NCBI GenBank assembly: GCA_026724425.1
Contig: JAIUCV010000076.1
Span: forward strand, 6,037,501 to 6,101,500
From: Erythrophleum ivorense
Taxonomy: Eukaryota > Streptophyta > Magnoliopsida > Fabales > Fabaceae
Direction: 5' to 3'
DNA: 64,000 nt
Shown: positions 22,101 through 33,200 of the stretch, in pieces
Layout: every line of letters begins with the position of its first letter
Numbering within the stretch: the stretch's first letter is position 1
Program-made: the position numbers and the translations under genes
The notes under the pieces: generated by a model
Told to the model about the DNA's origin: nothing
Database searches by the model: none
Seen by the model: the letters and a program-made list of their open reading frames with translations, nothing else

Positions 22101-23105
22101 AGTAAGTTCATATTTTTGGTACTGTATGTAGATGATATTTAATTGGCCAGCAGTAACCTTGGTTTATTACATGAGACTAAGATGTATCTCTCTAAGAATT
22201 TTGAGATGAAAGATATGGGTGAGGCATCTTATGTGATAGGAATTGAAATATTCCGTGATAGATCACTTGGAGTTTTGGGACTGTCTCAGAAAGCATATAT
22301 TGACAAAATTCTTGAGAGATTTGGTATGATGTCATGTTCTTCTAACAATGTTCCTATGCAGAAAGGTGACAAGCTTGATCTTAAGCAATGTCCGCAAAAT
22401 GAAATGGAACGTAATGAAATGCAAAATTACCCTTATGCATCTCTTGTGGGAAGTTTGATGTATGCACAGGTTTGTACAAGACCTGATATTAGCCATGCAG
22501 TCGGTATGTTGGGTAGGTTTCAGAGTAACCCAGGACTCACTCATTGGAAAGCTGCAAATAAAGTGTTGAGATATCTAAAAGGAACAAGAAATAACATGTT
22601 GACATATCGAAAATCAACACATCCACAGATGGTTGGATTTTCGGACTCAGATTTTGGTGGATGTCATGATTCTAGGCACTGCACTCTTGGCTATGTGTAT
22701 CTCCTCTGCGGAGGTGCCATTTCATGGAAAAGCCAAAAGTCGCAGTTAATTTACACATCCACTATGGAGGCTGAGTATGTTGCATGTAATGAGGCTTCTA
22801 TTCAGGGATCATGGTTGCGGAACTTCGTCTCCGAGTTTAAGGCCTTAAGTTTTGTTGACAAACCTTTAACTCTTTATTGTGACAATCAAGCTGCAATCTT
22901 CTTTTCTAAGCATGATAGGATATCTAAAGGAGCCAAGCATATGGACCTTAAATATCTATCACTGAAGCAAGATGTTAAAAGAGAAAAGTTTGTCATTGAA
23001 CACATAGGCACTGAACTCATGGTAGCAGACATATTTACAAAAGCATTACCTCCTAAGACATTTAAGAAGCATGCTGAAAGTAAGGGTCTTGAGGATAGCT
23101 CTTAA
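19107..23105 (+). pseudogene. Copia gag-pol polyprotein with four in-frame stops
   Basis: A single frame runs from MASAVPVLNGNNFSEWKEKV (19107; an ATG at 19056 is also in frame) to 23105. Gag has a UBN2-like region and the zinc knuckle CNFCKKIGHFQKYC (about 19830-19871). Protease has WIDSGANVHV (about 19966). Integrase has the HHCC region (WHKRLGH..CIDCVKGK), TDICGPF, LDRGGEF and NGVAERRNRT. RT has YVDDI (to 22139). RNase H ends near 23105. Stops are TAA 20220-20222, TAA 20445-20447, TAG 21324-21326 and TAA 22140-22142. A few residues before IDDYSRY also seem lost in frame. No frameshift was found. Mobilisation would need proteins in trans. Confidence 0.93.
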
Positions 23106-23516
23106 TTATGTTGTTTGTTTATGTACAGTCTATAAATGATAATGATTTGAGCTCTAATATATATATATTAATGTTAGTGGCTTTTACATCTTTTATATAT
23201 TCTGTATTCAATGTGCACACACATTATTGTTGATTGAATTATAGTAACAGAATATGTCTTTTAAAGACATAAAAGAGACCATTAAAGTAACTCCTTCTTA
23301 AGTTTATGGTCTACCTATGAAGATAATTAATGTAGTAGTACATGGAAGGAATCATGTTGCAAAATAATGTGTAACCGCCATGACTCTCATTGATTATTGG
23401 ATTAGCTAAGACATTAATAATGACCAAATAAAAATAAAATTATAACATATTATGCCGGCCTTATGTTTCCCATAAGTAAAACTATAATGCACTATACTAT
23501 AGACCAAGTGGGAGAA

Positions 23517-24234
23517 TGTAAGAAATAATTTATTCCCTTTAAGTGTGGTCTTATAGTTAGTAGTTTTAAGGGAATGTTATAGTTAAATTATTTGGTAACC
23601 AATGAATTAAAAGCTTAAGGAGTTTAATGCTACTTAAGCTAATGAGAGATATTGTGTCAAGCATGTATGAATCAAGAACCATCAAGTGACACCATAAGAG
23701 TTTTAGGTGTCACTCAATAACACATTAAGAGGCTATGTGTCACTCAATAATATCATTAAGAGGTTATGCATCACTTAAGTGACATTATAAGAGTTTATGT
23801 GTCATTCATGTAATGTGTTAAGGATTAATCATCAACACTTGTCACTTATCCCTTTAAGCTCAATTTTGATGGACAATTGACATTAAAGAAAAACTAAAAG
23901 AAATCTTAATGAGCATGTTGGTCCTCTCCTCCCCTATAAATATATGTCTTGCTCCATCACAATGACATAATAAGAAAAAAAAAAAAAAAACACAACACTT
24001 ACGTTAAAGTTGATAGGGAAGAGGAGAGAAACCAAATCTCATACTTAAAGTTAAGTCTTTCATCTTCAAGGCTAGAAACCTTTCAAAACACTTCTCTACC
24101 ATAATGAGTGGAGGTATTCTCTTAATCTTCTTTATTCTATCATGTGATTATCTAGATGTTTGAAGATCTTGGAGTTCATATTTATTATGTTTTACATGCA
24201 TGATGATGAGTTCATGCATGATGATTTTCTAACA
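23517..24234 (+). repeat. Copia 3' LTR (718 bp)
   Basis: Nearly identical to the 5' LTR and preceded by the purine tract GACCAAGTGGGAGA. 23106-23501 is 3' untranslated AT-rich sequence with a TA run near 23160; nothing else seen there. Confidence 0.95.
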
Positions 24235-24239
24235 AATGC

Positions 24240-24890
24240 ATGACACATCTTGGAGATGGAGACAAAATTAGATGGATGACGCGACGAGAGAAGATAAATC
24301 AATCGAAATTCTTTGATTTTGAAGTTTTCGCCAATGAAAATTGAGCTCTCATTTCGGAGATTTTGTATGTGAAGATTATGACTCTTCTTCTTCTCCTTCT
24401 CTGTCATGACGAAAAGAATTTGTTTCACTGATTTTTAGTTTAAGGGTATAGTAGTCTTTTACTCTTTAAAAAAAGAGTAATAATGAAAATGTGCAGCATG
24501 TGATGGTATTATTGAGAAATAGCAGTACTGAATGTATATTAATGAAATTGGTATATCACTTTGGACCATTTTGCCTTTATTGAAAAGAGATATAAGTATG
24601 AGAATTAACGGTTTAACTTAGTTAATATATTGTGAAATTATTAAGTTAAACGAGTTATCATATAACAAAAATAAAATTATCATGTTAATAATGTTATCAT
24701 ATCGTAAAATTACCATGTTAACTTTGTTATCGTGATAATCATCGTGCTAACATTGTTATCATTTATGATAAACATGAATTATTGATTAACTTTACAACTT
24801 TGTTGTTGTTATCGTTATCAATGTTGCTGTTATCACCGTCTACCAATGTTACCGTCGCTAATATCACCACCGACATTATCATTACTGTAA
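24240..24890. other. Host AT-rich DNA, possible right end of MULE-like element
   Basis: No supported gene. At 24441-24480 is TAAGGGTATAGTAGTCTTTTA next to a 9-bp inverted repeat TTACTCTTT/AAAGAGTAA. Read in reverse this resembles the 11960-11985 end sequence. 24650-24890 is low-complexity GTTATCA/ACCGTC sequence. Confidence 0.35.
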
Positions 24891-24895
24891 CATCC

Positions 24896-26145
24896 GTAAA
24901 CCAAAAAATTGACTTTTGAGAGGTGGTGTCGTGCGACACCAAGGAAGGGTGTCGGTCGACACCGATTATTGAAAAAAAATTGCGGTTTGATTTGATTTTT
25001 GTTCGGTTTTGGTGGTTTAATGAGTGGTGTCGAGCGACACCAGGGAGGGTGTCGGTCGACACTGGTTATTAGAAAATCGAGTCGGTTCGATTCAAGTTGT
25101 CCGGTTTGGGCTGGTTAAGGGTAGGAAACCCTATGTCACGTGTTTTTAAGCGAAGTGAGCCGCTTTTCATCACGTTTTTCGAGACAAAAGAGAAGGGAAG
25201 AAGAAAATTGAGTTTCTGGGAGATTTGGGCGATTTCCTGAGGTTTTTGGAGTTGTTTGTGGTTGTTCTTCGTGGTTTCATCTCTCTCTCCTCCTTTCAAC
25301 CCTTTGTCAAGGCAAGTGCGTGACCGTAGGCTCGTAATTATCTAGATTGTGGAATCTGGGTTGTTCTGGTTGAAGCTCGTGATGTTTATGTGTTATTTCG
25401 TGTGTTTGATTGTGGTTTGTGATGATTTGTGGTTTTTGCTGTGTTTCTCATACTGTTCATTCGCTTTCGGTAGCACCCTGAGAATCGGGTGTCGGTCGAC
25501 ACCAAGGTAGTGGGTGTCGAGCGACACCAATCCGGTGTCAGTCGTCACGGTTTGGTGTTCGGTTTAAATCCGCGAATTTTAATTTAATTGTTTGGTTTAA
25601 TTGAATTAAATGGTTTAACCGGTTTAAGTGGTTTAATTGGTATAATTAACTTATCAAGTGGTATAATTATTAAGTAGTTAAAAATTATTGTGAAAATTAT
25701 TTTTTAAGTGTTGAAAAATTATTATTTTAATTATGGAAATTATTTAATAATTAAGAAAATTATTTTAATAATTATGGGAATTATTATTAATGTTTAAATG
25801 TCTGGAATTGCGTAACTGGCCTGTAGGCGGGGTGATCGCCTCACTAAGTGTTTGTGATAATACTTACGCATTTATTTTCCTGTGATGCACGTAAAAGAAA
25901 AGTGTGATCGCGGAATCAGAGCCGAGGAGAGGATGATAGGATTTTCATGTTTTGTTTATTTGCTTCCGCTATAGACTAGTGAATCTTGTGTTTAGGTTAC
26001 TATAATTATTTTTATTATTCTGGAATTGAATTGAATGTTGTTGGTTGAATGATTTATTGTTTATTGAATTATTTTTAATGGTTTAATTGTTTTGAGAATT
26101 TCCGAACCTGTTTATTATTAAAAAAAAAAAAGCTTGATTGTTTCA
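24896..26145 (+). repeat. 5' LTR of TEK-C (1250 bp)
   Basis: It starts TGTAACATCCG and ends AAGCTTGATTGTTTCA. Palindromic motifs include 24925-24940 (GGTGTCGTGCGACACC) and others at 24947-24962, 25026-25060 and 25489-25530. The donor-like site is altered here (CAAGGCAAGTGCG near 25312, GC instead of GT). Confidence 0.92.
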
Positions 26146-26148
26146 TTT

Positions 26149-26160
26149 TGGTATGAGACC
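26149..26160 (+). promoter_or_regulatory. Decayed tRNA-Met primer-binding site of TEK-C
   Basis: TGGTATGAGACC, two changes from TGGTATCAGAGC, three bases after the LTR. 26161-26360 is leader with a candidate intron (GT at 26282, AG at 26355-26356) just before the gag ATG. Confidence 0.8.
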
Positions 26161-26360
26161 TTATACGGTTTTATGACTGTTAGAATAGGGTGAACTGAGA
26201 CTATGCGTTTAATTGATTAATAGTGTTTAGTCGGTTAGTAGTCTTAGTGTCATCCCCTTCGGCCTTCAAAGTGATTCCGCGGTGAGTTGTGTGTTAGTGT
26301 TTTTGTTCTGGTTGTGTTTTTCTACCTTGCTCATTTCCTGTTCTTTGGAAGTGCAGCGAA

Positions 26361-27487
26361 ATGGATGCAGGTGTTAGAGGTCGTGGCGCGAGAGAGCGTG
26401 GTAGAGCCCGTGGGGGCAGAGCAGTTGGCTGTGGTGGCCGAGCCACGGTCCGTGGAGGTCGGGGTCGTCGTCGTGGACTACCGGCGCAGGCGGGAGAGAG
26501 TACAACGCCCAGTGTGGCGACTGCGTCACTGACCCAGTCGATGGCGGATGAGGCCAGTTTGGGCGCCGGTGGAGGCGCGGGGGTTGGGACTTTCCTGGGT
26601 GCGGGTGCTGCTCCAGCTCAGGGTCATGGTGACCTAGTTGTGTGGTTGCTGACGCAGCTGTTGGCACGTTTTTCGCCACCGGTTCTAGAGCAGGCTCCGG
26701 ATGCACCTCAACTGCTCGGAACATAGCATGGTGCTGCAGTGGTTGGGCATAAGCAAGCTGCGGTTGTTGGGCATCCGCCTTATCTCGAGATAATGGGCAG
26801 ATGCAGAGGATTGTGACGCCTTTCTTTGAGGGCAGAGTTGGGCCTAAGGAGGCCGATGAGTGGCGTCAGAGACTGGAGCGGAACTTCCGGTCGATCAGAT
26901 GTCCTGAGGAATACCAGGTGGAGCTGGCTGTGCATTATCTGGGTGGAGATGCACATTTTTGGTGGAGATCCATTGAGACTCGGAGGGCGGTGTTGACTTG
27001 GGGCGACTTCCTAGCGGAGTTCAACGCCAAGTACTTCCCTCATGAGGCTCGAGATCGTCTTCAGATGAGGTTTATGGCGCTGTCTTAGGGAGAGAGGTCA
27101 GTGCGGGAGTACGACGCCGAGTTTAGCAGGCTAGTTGTCCATACGGGTCGTGCTATGGAGGACGAGCGGGCTCCTTTTCAGAGGTTCTTGCAGGGGCTTT
27201 GGTTGAGTATCTGAACTCAGTGCAGAGGCGGTGTGTACACTTCGAGGGCGGATCTGGTGGAGCTAGCGACTTCGATTGAGGAGGAATTTCGTAAGCAGGT
27301 TGGTCCGGTGGCTGTTCCAGCTGTGGTTGCTCCTGCTATCCAGCGGAGGAGTCAGCAGCAGCAGCAGCGTAGAGGTTTTGGTTCTGGTTCTGGAAATGGT
27401 GGCAAGCCTGCGCAGGGCCAGAAGAGGAAGTCAGACGATATTTCTGGAGGCAGCCAGAATGTTCGTGGCGGTTGCTTCAGTTACGGG
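26361..27487 (+). pseudogene. TEK-C gag, first part (frameshifted)
   Basis: The ATG at 26361 opens a Gly/Arg-rich N-terminus (GVRGRGARERGRARGGR), then VATASLTQSMADEASLG to a stop at 26724-26726. A shifted frame has MQRIVTPFFEGRVGPKEADEW (26801), WWRSIETRR and FNAKYFPHEARD, the core of a retrotransposon gag capsid domain, with a TAG at 27086-27088. Another shift leads to TSRADLVELATSIEEEF and a Gln/Gly-rich linker. It breaks at CFSYG, the start of the zinc knuckle, where TEK-D is inserted; the rest is at 41787. Confidence 0.85.
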
Positions 27488-28627
27488 TGTAACATCTGTA
27501 AACCAAGAAGTGTGGTTTTTGTGTGGTGTCGAGCGACACCAGAGGTGGTGTCAGTCGACACCGGTCCGACGAAATAATTTCGGTCTGATTTAATTCGTTC
27601 GGTTTTGTCTGGTTTCGGTTTGGAAACCCTAAGTCGCGCGATAAATAGAGAGGAGCCGACTTCTTTTGTCGTTTTGCGAACCAGAGAGGTTGAAAAGGCG
27701 ATTTTGTGAAGTTTGGAGAGTTGTGGTTCGATCTGAGGGTGTTTCTGTGCTGTTCTTCATCCCTTTCATCTTCTCAATCCGTTATCAAGGTGAGTGCATG
27801 ACCGTAGGCTCGCAATAAGGAGATTTGTGGAATTGGATTGTGTTCTTGGTGAAGTTTATGAGGTTTTCGTGTTGATTAGGTGTTATATTGTATCTTTGAT
27901 CGAGATTGTGGTGTTGATTTCGTGTGTTGGTGTTTCTGTGTTGAAAATAGAATTGGGCGTCGATCTCCTGGATCGGTGTCGGTCGACACCAATCGGCCGA
28001 GTGTCGAGCGACACAAAGCGTGTGTCGATCGACACTGGTCCGGTTTAATCCGGTTTTCTAGTGATTTGATTAAATTGATTAATTTAATGGTTTAATCCGG
28101 TTTAATTGAAATTAAGTGATTTAATTCGATAATTAATTATTAAATGGTGAAATTAATTAATTGATTGACTTAAAAATAATTGTGGAAATATTAAGTGTTT
28201 AAAAATTATTATTTAATTGTGGTAATTATTTAATAATTAAAGTGAAGCATTTTAATAATTGTGGTAATTATTAATATTATTTAAAAGTGTTGAAAATGTG
28301 TAATTGGCCTGTAGGCGGGGTGATTGCCTCACTAAGTATTTCTTAAATACTTATGTATCTCTTTTTCCCAAATGTGATGCAGGTAAAAAGAAAGTGTGAT
28401 CGCGGAATCGGGCCGAAGAGAGGATGATTGGAATTGTTTTATTTGTTGTGTTATTTAAATATTTGCAAACCTGGTGTTTAGGTTGCTAGTGTTTTATATT
28501 ATTTTTGGAATCGAATTTGGTTGTTAATTTAAATGGTTTAATGATTATTTATTGTAGTTTGTTTTAATTGAGTTTTCTGCACTTAATTAATTATTATAAA
28601 AATAAAATAAAAAGACTGGTTGTTTCA
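27488..28627 (+). repeat. 5' LTR of TEK-D (1140 bp)
   Basis: Starts TGTAACATCTG and ends GACTGGTTGTTTCA. A TATA-like GCGATAAATAGAG lies near 27640. A donor AAG/GTGAGT has its GT at 27790, and an acceptor TGATGCAG ends at 28382. Palindromes lie near 27526-27562 and 27975-28036. An AAGTATTT/AAATACTT hairpin lies at about 28335. Confidence 0.93.
27790..28382 (+). other. Candidate leader intron inside the TEK-D LTR
   Basis: A consensus plant donor CAAG/GTGAGTGC, then 590 bp of AT-rich sequence, then acceptor AATGTGATGCAG. Donor and acceptor are kept at the same places in the E4 LTR and both solo LTRs, and in TEK-C with a GC donor. Splicing is inferred, not shown. Confidence 0.4.
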
Positions 28628-28630
28628 TTT

Positions 28631-28641
28631 TGGTATCAGAG
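28631..28641 (+). promoter_or_regulatory. tRNA-Met primer-binding site of TEK-D
   Basis: TGGTATCAGAG, three bases after the 5' LTR. The leader from 28642 to 28831 holds a second candidate intron (GT at 28757, AG ending 28827) directly before the gag ATG at 28832. Confidence 0.92.
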
Positions 28642-28831
28642 TGTATACGGTTTTAGGACTGTTAGATTGGGTGAGCTGGACTATGTGCTATTTGATTAAT
28701 TGTGTTTAGTCATTTAGTAGTCTAGTATCATCCTCTCGGCCTTCAGTGATTCCGCGGTAAGTTTTGTGTTTTGTGGTTTGTTGTGTGTTTGTTTAGCTTG
28801 CTCATCTGATGTACTTTGGTAGTGCAGTGAG

Positions 28832-30177
28832 ATGGAGGTAGGTGGTGCTAGAGGTCGTGGCAGAGGCCGTGGCAGAGACCATGGTCGTTGAGCGCAGACG
28901 GATTCGGAAGAGAGTGCAGTGCCTAGTGTGGCGACTGCGTCGGAGACCCAGTGGATGGCGGGTGAGGCCAGTTTGGGCGCTAGTGGAGGCGCGGGAGTTG
29001 GGGTCGCCCCGGGTGCGGGTGCTGCTCCGGCTCATGGTCTTGGTGACCAGTTGATGGGACTTCTGACGCAGCTGTTGGCACGTCTACCGCAGGCGATTCC
29101 AGAGCAGGCTCGAGGTGTTCCTCCGGTGGTGGGGGCACAGCAGGGCGCGTTTGTTGGGCACCATGGTGCTGCGGTTGTTGGGCATCCGCCTTATCTGGAG
29201 ATGATGAGGGAGATGCAGAGGATCGGGACACCTTTCTTTGAGGGTAGAGGTGGGCCCGAGGAGGCCGATGAGTGGGGGCAGAGACTGGAACGGAACTTCC
29301 GTTCGGTTAGGTGTCTAGAGGGGTACCGGGTGGAGTTGGGTGTGTATTACCTTGGTGGGGATGCACATTTGTGGTGGCGGTCTGTCGTGTTGAGGAGGGC
29401 AGTGTGGACTTGGTGTGACTTCCTAGCGGAGTTCAACGCCAAGTATTTTCCTCAGGAGGCTCGAGACAGATTCCATATGAGGTTTATGGCATTGACTCAG
29501 GGAGAGAGGTCAGTGCGGTAGTATGACGCTGAGTTCGGCAGACTCGTGGCGTATACTGGTTTCGGTTTTGAGGGCGAACGGAGTCTGATGGCGAGGTTTC
29601 TACAGGGTCTTCGGTCGAGCATCAGGACTCAGTGCAGAGTACGTACACTACGAGAGCAGAGTTGGTGGAGCTAGCGGCTTTCATCGAGGAGGACCTTCGT
29701 GAGCAGGTTGGTCCAGTAGTGGTGCCAGCTGCGGTTGTTCCTGCTACCCATCCGAGGGGCCAACAGCAGCAGCAGCGCAAGAGTTTCGGTTCTGGTTCTG
29801 GCATGGGCGGCAAACCTGCGCAGGGCCAGAAGAGGAGGTTCGAGGAGGTTGCTGGAGGCAGCCAGAGTGCTCGTGGTTGCTTCGGTTGCAGGAGCTTGGA
29901 GCATCGGGTGGCTAGTTGTCCCAAGAGTGGTGCGTCTCGGGATACTAGAGTGCGTTTCCACTGCATGGAGCCGGGGCATCTCAGGCCGATGTGTCCCAAG
30001 TTGCAGCAGTTGTCAGTGGCGTCGATTCAGGCGGTGTCGGTGTCGCAGATCGCAGCGGTGCAGCCGTTGGATCAGGTGGGTGTAGCGCCGCGGGTGTACT
30101 CTTTGGCAGAGGTGGGCCAGACGAGTCAGTTAGGCCAGATCACAGGTAAAATTCTGATTCAGACTTCGTAAATTTTT
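28832..30177 (+). pseudogene. TEK-D gag (two nonsense codons, one frameshift)
   Basis: The ATG at 28832 gives MEVGGARGRGRGRGRDHGR, then TGA (28889-28891). The same frame continues through VPSVATASETQW, a Pro/Gly-rich region, and the capsid core (MQRIGTPFFEGRGGPEEADEW, FNAKYFPQEARD) to a TAG at 29519-29521. After a shift, the frame from 29632 has TTRAELVELAAFIEEDL, the linker KPAQGQKRRFEE, and two damaged zinc knuckles (CFGCRSLEHRVASC; RFHCMEPGHLRPMC, first Cys lost). If unspliced, it ends GKILIQTS at a TAA inside the candidate gag-pol intron. Confidence 0.88.
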
Positions 30178-30262
30178 ACTGTAGAATTGTGATTGTGGTT
30201 GTCTGTTCATTCATTTTACTGTGGTAGAATTTAGGGTTCTTAACACTTGTGGAAATGTGTAG
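30146..30262 (+). other. Candidate gag-pol intron of TEK-D (117 bp)
   Basis: ATCACAG/GTAAAATTC ... GAAATGTGTAG/GGACCTTG. Joining gives ATC ACA GGG ACC TTG (Ile-Thr-Gly-Thr-Leu), which puts gag and pol in one frame. A branch-site-like TTCTTAAC lies about 25 nt before the AG. The homologous interval in TEK-C (42049-42161) is 113 bp with the same ends and the same coding flanks. Confidence 0.5.
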
Positions 30263-33200
30263 GGACCTTGTTAGTGGGCGGTGTTGAGTCTCACGTGTTG
30301 TTTGACTCGGGAGCATCGAATTGCTTCATTACTCCGGAGTGTGCCGCGAGTAGGGGCATCCAGAGTAGCGCTGGTGAGTGCAAGGGTTTAGTCAAGGTGG
30401 CTGGTGGAGGAGTCCTAGCTACTTTGGGCCGTGCTAGAGCAGTCGATGTGCAGATTGCGGGGCAGTCTATGCCAGCAGATTTGGTCATCAGTCTGGTGGA
30501 GCTGTATGACGTGATTTTAGGGATGGACTGGTTATCTTGCTACAGAGTTCATCTGGACTGCTATAGAGGCAGAGTTGTGTTAGAGCGGGAGGCAGGGAGG
30601 TTGGTTTATCAGGGAGTGAGACCGACTTCCGGGAGTCTTGTGATCTCGGCTATTCAGGCTGAGCAGATGATAGAGCGAGGTTGCGAGGCGTATTTGGCGA
30701 CGATAGTGATGTCGGAATCCAGTGGTGAGGTGGCCTTGGAGGATATTGAGGTTGTCCGGGAGTTCGAGGATGTCTTTCGGTCGTTGAAGGGATTGCCACC
30801 ATCTCGGTCAGATCCTTTCAGAATTGAGTTGGAGCCCGGGACAGCTCCGATATCGAAGACACCTTACAGGATGGCGCCAGCAGAGTTGGCAGAGCTGAAG
30901 AAGCAGTTAGAGGACCTTTTGAGCAAGGGGTTCATTCGGCCGAATGTTTCACAGTGGGGAGCACCAGTGTTGTTTGTGAAGAAGAAGGATGGCAGTTTCC
31001 GGTTGTGCATCGATTACCAGGGACTCAACCGAGTCAGAGTGAAGAACAGGTATCCACTCCCGAGGATTGATGAGTTGTTGGATCAGTTGAGGGGTGCTAC
31101 TTTGTTCTCCAAGATTGACTTGGCATCGGGTTATCATCATATCCCGATAGATGAGGCAGATGTTTGCAAGACGGCGTTCAGGACGAGGTATGGGCACTTT
31201 GAGTTTGTAGTCATGCCGTTCCGGTTGACTAATGAGCCGGCAGCGTTTATGAGGTTGATTAACGACGTGTTCAGGGAGTTTCTGGATGTGTTCGTTATCA
31301 TCTTCATCAATGACATCTTGGTATATTCGAGGAGTCCAGAGGAGCATGCGACTCATTTGAGGCTTGTTTTGGAGAAGCTTCGGGAGCAGAAGCTGTATGC
31401 TAAGTTGAGCAAGTGCAGCTTTTGGCAGAGAGAGATGGGATTTCTTGGCCACATCGTTTCTGCAGAGGGAGTGTCTGTAGATCCGGCTAAGATCGAGGCT
31501 ATCAGAGATTGGCCTAGACCGAGTAGTGCTACCGAGATCAGGAGTTTTCTGAGTTTAGCAGGATACTACAGGAGGTTTGTCAGGGGCTTTGCGAGTATGT
31601 CTCAGCAGATGACGAGGTTGCCTGGCAAGGATGTGCCATTTGTGTGGTCGCCGGAGTGCGAGGAAAGCTTTGGGAAGCTCAAGGAGATGTTGACTAGTAC
31701 ACCAGTGTTGGCATTACCCAATCCGGGGAAGCCTTATGTGGTGTATACAGATGCTTCAGGTGTTGGTTTGGGTTGTGTCTTGATGCAGGAGGGCAGAGTG
31801 ATTGCTTATGCTTTGAGGCAATTGCAGGGCAGTGAGCGCAACCGCCCTACACACGATCTTGAGTTGGGAGCGGTGTTCTTCGCACTCAAGATTTAGAGGT
31901 CTTATCTCTATGGTGGAGCTGTTCAGATCTTTACAGATCACAAGAGTTTGCAGCATATTTTTAATCAGCCTTTGCTGAATGCAAGGCAGACGCGTTGGGT
32001 GGAGATTCTAGCAGACTTTGATCAGGATATTATCTATCATCCAGGCAAGGCCAACTTGGTGGCAGATGCGTTGAGTCGACGGCGAGTTGATTCAGCTAGA
32101 GAGAAGGATGTTGAGGCTTTGGTCAGCGAGATTAGTACATTGCGGCTTTGTGCTATTTCAGAGGAGCCTTTAGGTTTGGAGGCAGCTGATCAGGCAGACT
32201 TACTCAGTAGGATCAGAGTGGCTCAGCAGGATGATCAGGGTTTGATTGATGCATCGCGGGCAGCTGGTTCTGAGTATCAGGTCTCGGCGAATGGGACGAT
32301 TTTGGTTCGTGGGCGGGTCTGTGTGCCCAAAGTTGAGGAGTTGAGACGGGAGGTCTTGAGAGAGGCTCATGCGAGCAAGTTTACGATTCATCCGGGTGCG
32401 ACCAAGATATACCGTGACCTCAAACGGTATTATCACTGGGTCGGGATGAAGAGAGATGTGGCAGATTGGGTTGCGAGGTGCAACACATGTTCGTTGGTCA
32501 AGGCAGAGCATCAGGTTCCAGGTAGACTTTTTGCAGAGCTTACCCATTATAGAGTGGAAGTGGGATATGATCACGATGGACTTTGTGGTGGGATTACCTA
32601 TCTCACGGACGTTTGATGCGATCTAGGTCATTGTGGATCGTTTGACCAAGTCTGCGCATTTCTTGGTCATCAAGAAGACAGATGGAGCTGCTATTTTGGC
32701 TATGAAGTTTGTGCGAGAGATTGTGAGGCTGCATGGTGTGCCAGTTAGTATTGTGTTGGGTAGAGATCCGAGATTTGCCTCAGAGTTTTGGAGGGCATTT
32801 CAGACAGAGATGGGCACTAAGGTGCATATGAGTACAGCTTATCATCCACAGACAGATGGGCATTCAGAGAGGACTATTCTAACTTTGGAGGATTTGCTGA
32901 GGATGTGTGTGTTGGATTGGGGTGGCCATTGGGCTGATCTCTGTGTTTGGCAGAGTTTGTCTATAACAACAGTTTCAGTCTAGTATTGGCATGGCTCCTT
33001 ATGAGGCGTTGTATGGGAGGCCATGTAGAACACCCTTATGCTGGACCCAAGTGGGGGAGCGCAGCATTTTAGGAGCTACCTTTGTTCAGGAAACGACGGA
33101 GAAGATCCGTGTTTTGAGGCTGAACATGAAAAAGGCTCAGGATAGGCAGAGGAGTTATGCTGATAGGCGGGGACGTGAGCTTGAGTTTCAGGTGGGAGAT

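Larger units (their letters stand above)
17993..24234 (+). mobile_element. Full-length Ty1/copia retrotransposon
   Basis: 5' LTR 17993-18707, tRNA-Met PBS at 18710, gag-pol in one frame, polypurine tract about 23502-23516, 3' LTR 23517-24234. The 5-bp target duplication AATGC lies at 17988-17992 and 24235-24239. The domain order PR-IN-RT-RNase H defines copia. The LTRs differ at roughly ten positions by eye. Confidence 0.96.
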
